Shown here: piece after piece, positions 59,327 through 64,000 of the stretch
Layout of the letters: every line of letters begins with the position of its first letter
Numbering within the stretch: position 1 is the first letter of the stretch
Assembly (NCBI RefSeq): GCF_900109745.1
Contig: NZ_FOAV01000001.1
Location: 62,001-126,000, forward strand
Direction of reading: 5' to 3'
DNA: 64,000 nt
Source of the DNA: Roseateles sp. YR242
Lineage (GTDB): Bacteria; Pseudomonadota; Gammaproteobacteria; Burkholderiales; Burkholderiaceae_C
Notes under the pieces: model-generated
The model's input: the letters and a program-made list of their open reading frames with translations, nothing else
The model's database searches: none
What the model was told of the DNA's origin: nothing
Program-made: the position numbers and the translations under genes

Positions 59327-61306
59327 ATGCGCCAGGACAGCTCTGCCTATCGACGCGACATTGACGGCCTGCGTTGCATTGCCGTGCTCAGCGTGGTGGC
59401 CTATCACTTCGGGCTTTCCTGCCCCGGTGGCTTCACGGGCGTGGACATCTTCTTTGTGATCTCCGGCTACCTCATCGGCAGCCAGATCTACAGCGAGGCC
59501 AGCCAGGGGCGTTTCAGCTACGCGGCGTTTTATTACCGACGCGCCCGACGGATCGTGCCGGCATTGATGGCGGTGCTGATCGCCACCGGGGCGGCCATGC
59601 TCGCGCTGGCCTCGCCGCTTGAATTGCGGGACTTTGGCCGAGATGCGGCAGGCGCCGTGTTCTCCGTGTCCAACATCACGCTGTACCGCGCCATCGACTA
59701 CTTCCGGCCGGCGGCGGAGAGCAACCCGCTACTCATGACCTGGTCCCTGGGCGTGGAGGAGCAGTTCTACATCATTGCGCCGGTATTGCTGGGCCTGATC
59801 GTGCGCCTGCGGCCCCACAAGCACTTCGCCGCCGTGGCGATGCTCGCTGCGATGTCGCTGAGCCTGGCCGTATGGCAGGTCCGCCACGCGCCGCAAGCTG
59901 CGTTCTATCTGTTGCCGCCGCGTGCCTGGGAACTGGCCGTAGGCGTCCTGCTGGCCATCTGGCGCGTCCATCATGCGGCGCCCCTGGCGCAGCGTCGGCA
60001 ATGGCAGGTGGAAGTGATGGCCGTCATCGGGCTGGTGCTGTTGATCGTGCCGATCGCCACCTACAGCGCCACCACCCGCTTCCCAGGCCTGGCCGCGCTC
60101 CCATCTGTGGTGGGTGCGGCCCTGCTGCTGCATGCCGATGGGTCGTACATCAACACCCGCCTGCTCAGCCATCGCTTTGCCACCTTCTTCGGCCTGGTGT
60201 CCTATTCCTTGTACCTGTGGCATTGGCCACTGATCAGCATCGCCCGAATGACGCTGGAGGACGAGCCATCCCTGGGCTTGCGGCTGGGCTTGATGGCCTG
60301 CTCCCTCGCATTGGCCTATGGCTCCTACCGCTGGATAGAGACACCCTTTCGCCGCGCCGCCACACCCCAGCGGCAGGCTTTGCATCGCTATGCAGCCGTG
60401 CTGGCCGTTGCCGGCCTGGTTGCAGGATCGGGCTATCTCCTCGGCGGCATTCCTCAGCGTTGGGCACCCGACTTTGCCGCCATGGAGGCCAACGCCCAGC
60501 CGCCGCAGAACCGATGCCTGGTGGGATACGGGGGAACCACCCTTCCTCCCGCCGAGCTGTGCGCGGGGGCATCGGAGCATCAGGACGGATGGGCGCTGGT
60601 GGGTGACAGCCACGCCAGCGCCATGGCCCCTGCCCTGCAGGCACTGAGCCAATCCTCGGGATGGCGCCTCGTCGAGTTCACCAAATCATCCTGCCCATTC
60701 CTGGTAGGGGTCACGCGGCCCATGGCCCGCTACCCGCAGCATGGCCAGGAGTGCGTGCAGTTCAATGAGCAGGTGATGGACAGGCTGGTCTCGTCGCCGG
60801 CCATCAAGGTGGTGGTGATCGGGGGCTTCTGGGGCATCGGCATGGCGGCCGATGGGCCCTACACCGCCGTGGCCGGCGCGCAAACACCGCCCGAGGCGGC
60901 ACTGCGCGGGGGATTGATGCAGACCGTGCAGGCATTAAAAGCGGCCGGCAAACAGGTGGTGGTGCTGGGGGACGTGCCGTTCTTCAATTTCGCACCCATC
61001 AAGCGGGTGGCCGCGTGCAGCAACCGCTTGCGCGCGCAGTTGAACGACATCGAGCCACAAAGCCGGGATTGCGAGTTCGGCACCTGGGCACAAATTGCGG
61101 ACGATGCCCGGGCCCATGCGGTGGTCCGGGACGTGGTTCAACACGCTGGCGCCACCTACATCGACCCTCGGGCCAGCCTGTGTGATGGATCCGGCTGCCG
61201 ATTTGCCGACAGCGGCCGCATGCTGTACCTGGACCGGCAGCATCTCTCGACACCCGGCGCTCACCTTGCCGCTCAGCCGCTCAAGTCGCGGCTGGGATTC
61301 CATTGA
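59327..61306 (+). CDS. OafA/YrhL-type acyltransferase with SGNH domain
   Basis: A 659-residue inner-membrane enzyme that moves acyl groups to surface sugars. The N-terminal ten-TM acyltransferase-3 domain (residues 8-350) starts with YRRDIDGLRCIAVLSVVAYH, carrying the catalytic His, and GGFTGVDIFFVISGYLIG. The C-terminal SGNH domain is periplasmic (about 400-655), with block I GDSHASA and the closing Asp/His block LDRQHLSTPGA. The pair of domains is that of O-antigen or exopolysaccharide O-acetylases. GGAGG lies 8 bp before ATG 59327. The gene is isolated from polysaccharide synthesis genes in this window. Confidence 0.9.
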   Translation: MRQDSSAYRRDIDGLRCIAVLSVVAYHFGLSCPGGFTGVDIFFVISGYLIGSQIYSEASQGRFSYAAFYYRRARRIVPALMAVLIATGAAMLALASPLELRDFGRDAAGAVFSVSNITLYRAIDYFRPAAESNPLLMTWSLGVEEQFYIIAPVLLGLIVRLRPHKHFAAVAMLAAMSLSLAVWQVRHAPQAAFYLLPPRAWELAVGVLLAIWRVHHAAPLAQRRQWQVEVMAVIGLVLLIVPIATYSATTRFPGLAALPSVVGAALLLHADGSYINTRLLSHRFATFFGLVSYSLYLWHWPLISIARMTLEDEPSLGLRLGLMACSLALAYGSYRWIETPFRRAATPQRQALHRYAAVLAVAGLVAGSGYLLGGIPQRWAPDFAAMEANAQPPQNRCLVGYGGTTLPPAELCAGASEHQDGWALVGDSHASAMAPALQALSQSSGWRLVEFTKSSCPFLVGVTRPMARYPQHGQECVQFNEQVMDRLVSSPAIKVVVIGGFWGIGMAADGPYTAVAGAQTPPEAALRGGLMQTVQALKAAGKQVVVLGDVPFFNFAPIKRVAACSNRLRAQLNDIEPQSRDCEFGTWAQIADDARAHAVVRDVVQHAGATYIDPRASLCDGSGCRFADSGRMLYLDRQHLSTPGAHLAAQPLKSRLGFH

Positions 61307-61316
61307 GCGGCGCCTG

Positions 61317-61724
61317 TCAGGACGAGGCGTCCGCCACCCGCTCCGAAATCTCGATGAGATTCAGATCCGGGTCCCGCACATACACGGAGCGGATCTTCCC
61401 GGTGGCTCCGGTGCGCAGGACCGGCCCCTCGATGATCGCCACACCTGCCGCATCCAGGCGTGCCTGCACCTGCAACAGCGGCACGCTGGCGATGAAGCAC
61501 AGATCCAGCGCGCCCGGTACCGGCGTGTGCGCCTTGGGCTCGAACTCACGCCCCTTCACATGCAGATTGATCTTCTGCTGGCCGAACTTGAAAGCGCGCC
61601 GTTTCACCGGTGGTGTGCCGCCCACAAAGGATTCCAGCTGCATGCCCAACACCTCGGTATAGAAGCGAATGCAGTCGGCCTCGTGGTCGGTGGTGAGGAC
61701 AAGGTGGTCGAGGTGATCGATCAT
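61317..61724 (-). CDS. VOC-family (glyoxalase/bleomycin-resistance-like) protein
   Basis: A 135-residue VOC protein with paired beta-alpha-beta-beta units: MIDHLDHLVLTTDHEADCIRFYTEVLGM (metal His in HLDHLVL) and the end RSVYVRDPDLNLIEISERV with the DPDxNLIEI motif and metal Glu. KINLHVKGREFEPKAHTPVPGALDLCFIA in the middle supplies the second His pair. Such proteins include dioxygenases, glyoxalases and resistance proteins (the virulence-linked YwkD/RdmC kind). AGGAAG precedes ATG 61724. Tail-to-tail with the acyltransferase and 38 bp from the GGDEF gene. Confidence 0.82.
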   Translation of the reverse strand: MIDHLDHLVLTTDHEADCIRFYTEVLGMQLESFVGGTPPVKRRAFKFGQQKINLHVKGREFEPKAHTPVPGALDLCFIASVPLLQVQARLDAAGVAIIEGPVLRTGATGKIRSVYVRDPDLNLIEISERVADASS

Positions 61725-61761
61725 GGATACTTCCTGAATGCCGGCATGTCCGAAGTCTGCC

Positions 61762-62907
61762 TCACCCGGGCCTGGCCTGCTTGCGGCGCTTCTTTTCGGC
61801 GTAGGACATATCGTCCGCCACTTCGGCCAGATCCCGGAACGTCCGCCCCGGCGCGCCCACGGCGTAACCGATGGAAGCGCCGATGGTGACCACCGCCCCA
61901 GGGACCGCGATCGGCTGTTGCAGCGCCTGATCGATGCGGGCGGCAATCACGGCCACACGCTCCGGATTGGCCAGCTTCGGCAGCAACACCACGAATTCGT
62001 CCCCACCCACACGGGCGACCAGGTCATCGCCCCGGCATTGCTGCAGCAGCCGCTCCGCCACGGTCTTGAGCACCTGGTCCCCGGCGCTGTGCCCATGGTG
62101 GTCGTTCACCGGCTTGAAGTCGTCCAGGTCAAACACCAGCACGCTGTACAGGCTACCCTCCACCTCGGCCACACGCCGCTCCAGCCCCCGGCGGTTCGCC
62201 AAGCCGGTGAGCAGATCACGGTCGGCCTCCGCCTGCAGCCGCTCCAGCCCGGTACGGCTGATGCCCACCAGCTTGGCTGAATAGGCCAGGGTCCAGATGA
62301 TGAAGGCCACGTAGGCACTGAGCGCAGCCGCCGCCCACCACTGCAGGGCATGCAAGGTCGCATCCCGGTCCGCGCGGCGGGCTGCGAGCAGGCGCTGCTC
62401 CTCGTGCTCCAGGGCGCCCAGCAACTCGCGAAGGCGCTTGCTGGCGTCGATGTTGACCCGCTCATGCAGCGAGCGCTGCAACGCCTCCACGCCGTCTCGC
62501 CTGGCAATGACGTTCGAGCTTCGATACCACCCGAGAATTTCAAGCGTCTCCGAGGCCGCTTCCTGGGCACGCAGGGTCTGGGTCGGATTGTCGTTGACCA
62601 CTTTTTCCAGGCGACCGGCGGCTTCGGCGGATTCCGTGGTGGCCTCCTGCAGGCGATCAAGGAACTCCGGCCGTGGGGCGATCGCGTAATTGCGCAGGGA
62701 CAGCCCCCCGCGCAGCACGGACGCCCGGAGCGTGTTGATGTGCTCGATGACGTCGTAGGTATGGTCGACCCATCGGTCCGCCTCCCGGAACTTGACCACC
62801 CCGCCGGCCAGCACGGCAGCCCCAAGGACCACCATCAACAGGGCGGCCGTCTGTGTGGCCTGAACGACCCGCGCAATGCGTCCAAGCGTGTTCTTCTGAG
62901 ATTGCAT
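61762..62907 (-). CDS. Membrane diguanylate cyclase (periplasmic sensor + GGDEF)
   Basis: A 381-residue c-di-GMP synthase. TM1 (20-38) and TM2 (188-207) flank a helical periplasmic sensor (about 40-185, CHASE3-like). The GGDEF domain covers about 215-375: the active loop RVGGDEFVV has the intact GGDEF at 301-305, and RGDD at 292-295, five residues before it, is the inhibitory I-site. So the enzyme should be active and subject to product control. ATG 62907 gives one clean TM anchor. Likely it turns an envelope signal into c-di-GMP for biofilm or exopolysaccharide. Divergent from lepB. Confidence 0.92.
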   Translation of the reverse strand: MQSQKNTLGRIARVVQATQTAALLMVVLGAAVLAGGVVKFREADRWVDHTYDVIEHINTLRASVLRGGLSLRNYAIAPRPEFLDRLQEATTESAEAAGRLEKVVNDNPTQTLRAQEAASETLEILGWYRSSNVIARRDGVEALQRSLHERVNIDASKRLRELLGALEHEEQRLLAARRADRDATLHALQWWAAAALSAYVAFIIWTLAYSAKLVGISRTGLERLQAEADRDLLTGLANRRGLERRVAEVEGSLYSVLVFDLDDFKPVNDHHGHSAGDQVLKTVAERLLQQCRGDDLVARVGGDEFVVLLPKLANPERVAVIAARIDQALQQPIAVPGAVVTIGASIGYAVGAPGRTFRDLAEVADDMSYAEKKRRKQARPG

Positions 62908-63075
62908 AGTGGGTTGTCGGATCCCGCCACAGGGCAACGATGCCACGATTCTGCTACGCATTTCATGTTGCCCAGCCCGCCACTGGCCCGCCTCAGCCAC
63001 CATTCGCCGCACCAACCGCCCACCCGGCCGGTGGCCCGCCAGACTGCCACCGTCCCCACTTTTTCCGAGACAACG

Positions 63076-63744
63076 ATGAAAGCCTGGCTTCGTTCCAACC
63101 GCGGGTTCCTGGTATTCCTGGCGGGTTTCCTCTTCTTCCGGACGGCCGTCGCCGACTGGAACCCGGTGCCCAGCGGCTCCATGCGGCCCACCATCCTGGA
63201 GGGCGACGTGGTGTTTGTGGAACGCATCGCCTACGACTGGAAGCTACCGCTGACCGACGTGTCGCTGTTTCGAGTGGCCAACCCGCAGCGGGGCGACGTG
63301 GTGGTGTTCAGCTCGCCGCGTGATGGCACACGGCTGATCAAGCGCATCGTGGCCGTGCCGGGTGATGAGGTCGAGGTGCGCAACGACGTGCTGGTCATCA
63401 ATGGCCAGCCTGCCACCTACAGCGCCCCCCAGTGGCTGGAGGAGACGGTCGCGCCCGGCGTTCACCTGCCCGCCGTGCGGGAGGTGGAAGAGTTGCTGGG
63501 GCAGCGCCGGCTGGTGCAGCAGTTGCCCGGCGTAGCCAGCCGGCGCAACTTCGGCCCCTTGAAGCTGGCCACGGACGAATTCTTCATGATGGGGGACAAC
63601 CGCAACAACAGCGAGGATTCCCGCGCCATCGGCCCCGTGCCCCGGCGGCTGATCACCGGGCAGGCGCGGCGGTTGCTGGTCTCGGCGGACATCACCGCAC
63701 ATTGGGCGCCGCGTTGGGAACGCTTTGGTGCGGCGCTGCGCTGA
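63076..63744 (+). CDS. lepB: Signal peptidase I
   Basis: A 222-residue S26 signal peptidase. A single N-terminal TM segment (9-26) leads to the catalytic Ser35 in VPSGSMRPT and Lys89 in DGTRLIKRIVAVPGDEV, with the GDNRNNSEDSR box (box E) near the C-terminus. It removes signal peptides in the periplasm. It is shorter at the N-terminus than the two-TM E. coli enzyme and may be an accessory copy; the usual lepA-lepB-rnc context is absent. ATG 63076 begins right before the TM segment. Confidence 0.9.
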   Translation: MKAWLRSNRGFLVFLAGFLFFRTAVADWNPVPSGSMRPTILEGDVVFVERIAYDWKLPLTDVSLFRVANPQRGDVVVFSSPRDGTRLIKRIVAVPGDEVEVRNDVLVINGQPATYSAPQWLEETVAPGVHLPAVREVEELLGQRRLVQQLPGVASRRNFGPLKLATDEFFMMGDNRNNSEDSRAIGPVPRRLITGQARRLLVSADITAHWAPRWERFGAALR

Positions 63745-63880
63745 CGCCTGAAGCCCGGTCTGGTTTGGTCGGGGCCAGACGTTCAACCGCGTCCACCGTC
63801 AGCGCCCGGGTCTGCGCCCTGCGTTGGGGCCGGCGCCGTGCAAGTTATGCTGGCGCGTCCTGCATCCGAGAGCCTGCGTT

Positions 63881-64000
63881 TTGTCCCGCCTGATCTGTTT
63901 CAACAAGCCCTATGGCGTCCTCAGCCAGTTCACCGCCGAAGGTCGCTGGAAGGGGCTGAAGGAATTCATCGACCTGCCCGGCGTGTACCCGGCCGGCCGG
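63881..64000 (+). CDS. 23S rRNA pseudouridine synthase, RluE-type (5' part)
   Basis: The frame from TTG 63881 runs to the window edge (40 codons): it begins [17 protein letters not shown] and continues [20 protein letters not shown]. This is the start of the RluE/RsuA/RluB pseudouridine synthase group (KPYGVLSQF then a YPAGRLD motif whose Asp lies just beyond the edge). The TTG start is chosen because no in-frame ATG or GTG lies nearby; an ATG at 63847 is out of frame. The catalytic Asp is not in the window. Confidence 0.8.
   Translation, partial: MSRLICFNKPYGVLSQFTAEGRWKGLKEFIDLPGVYPAGR

Overview
The window is GC-rich chromosomal DNA from a betaproteobacterium of the order Burkholderiales. 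The mix of a PEP-CTERM protein, a compact type VI secretion (T6SS) locus, secreted cellulases and OafA-type acyltransferases suggests the Roseateles/Mitsuaria/Leptothrix group; this placement is inferred from gene content and composition, not from a marker gene.

Layout. 0-9.5 kb: end of an unidentified gene, an MdtD-like drug exporter, a Cof-type HAD phosphatase convergent with propionyl-CoA synthetase (prpE), an NlpC/P60 peptidase, a helical protein with a hydrophobic centre that resembles alpha-pore-forming proteins, and a proline-rich membrane-anchored protein. 9.5-12.7 kb: tRNA-Ala(CGC) followed by an intact IS3-family element, a VOC gene, an IS remnant and a pRiA4b ORF-3-like gene; this small accessory patch borders the T6SS locus.

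13.1-34.9 kb: an 18-gene T6SS locus on the + strand, mostly with overlapping stop/start codons: tssA-tssB-tssC-hcp-hcp-two diverged Hcp-like genes-tssE-tssF-tssG-vgrG-two unrecognised genes-PAAR-like-tssK-tssL(OmpA)-tssM-a TssB/TssC-like fusion. No tssJ and no tssH (clpV) are in the window. This is the most unusual part of the window.

35-46 kb: an SDR oxidoreductase, a YgjV-like membrane protein, Crp/Fnr and MarR regulators (with a clear 19-bp palindromic operator in front of marR), a small membrane protein, a PEP-CTERM protein, a subtilisin-like protease, a 42-residue basic protein missing from ordinary ORF calls, two envelope lipoproteins (OmpA/DUF4398), a hemerythrin, an acidic low-complexity protein, a YjfB-like protein and a DUF1428 protein. 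A dispersed partly palindromic repeat sits at gene 3' ends here and again near 53.5 kb.

46-53 kb: a LemA-like gene and a cellulase pair, transcribed GH9 then GH48, each with a closely similar C-terminal CBM2. An LacI-type palindrome lies about 135 bp upstream of GH9. 53.5-64 kb: a large winged-helix/NB-ARC regulator, a 21-bp-arm perfect inverted repeat, yqhD-like aldehyde reductase with a yqhC-like AraC gene, an OafA-type acyltransferase, a VOC protein, a CHASE3-like/GGDEF diguanylate cyclase, signal peptidase I and the start of an RluE-type pseudouridine synthase that runs off the window.
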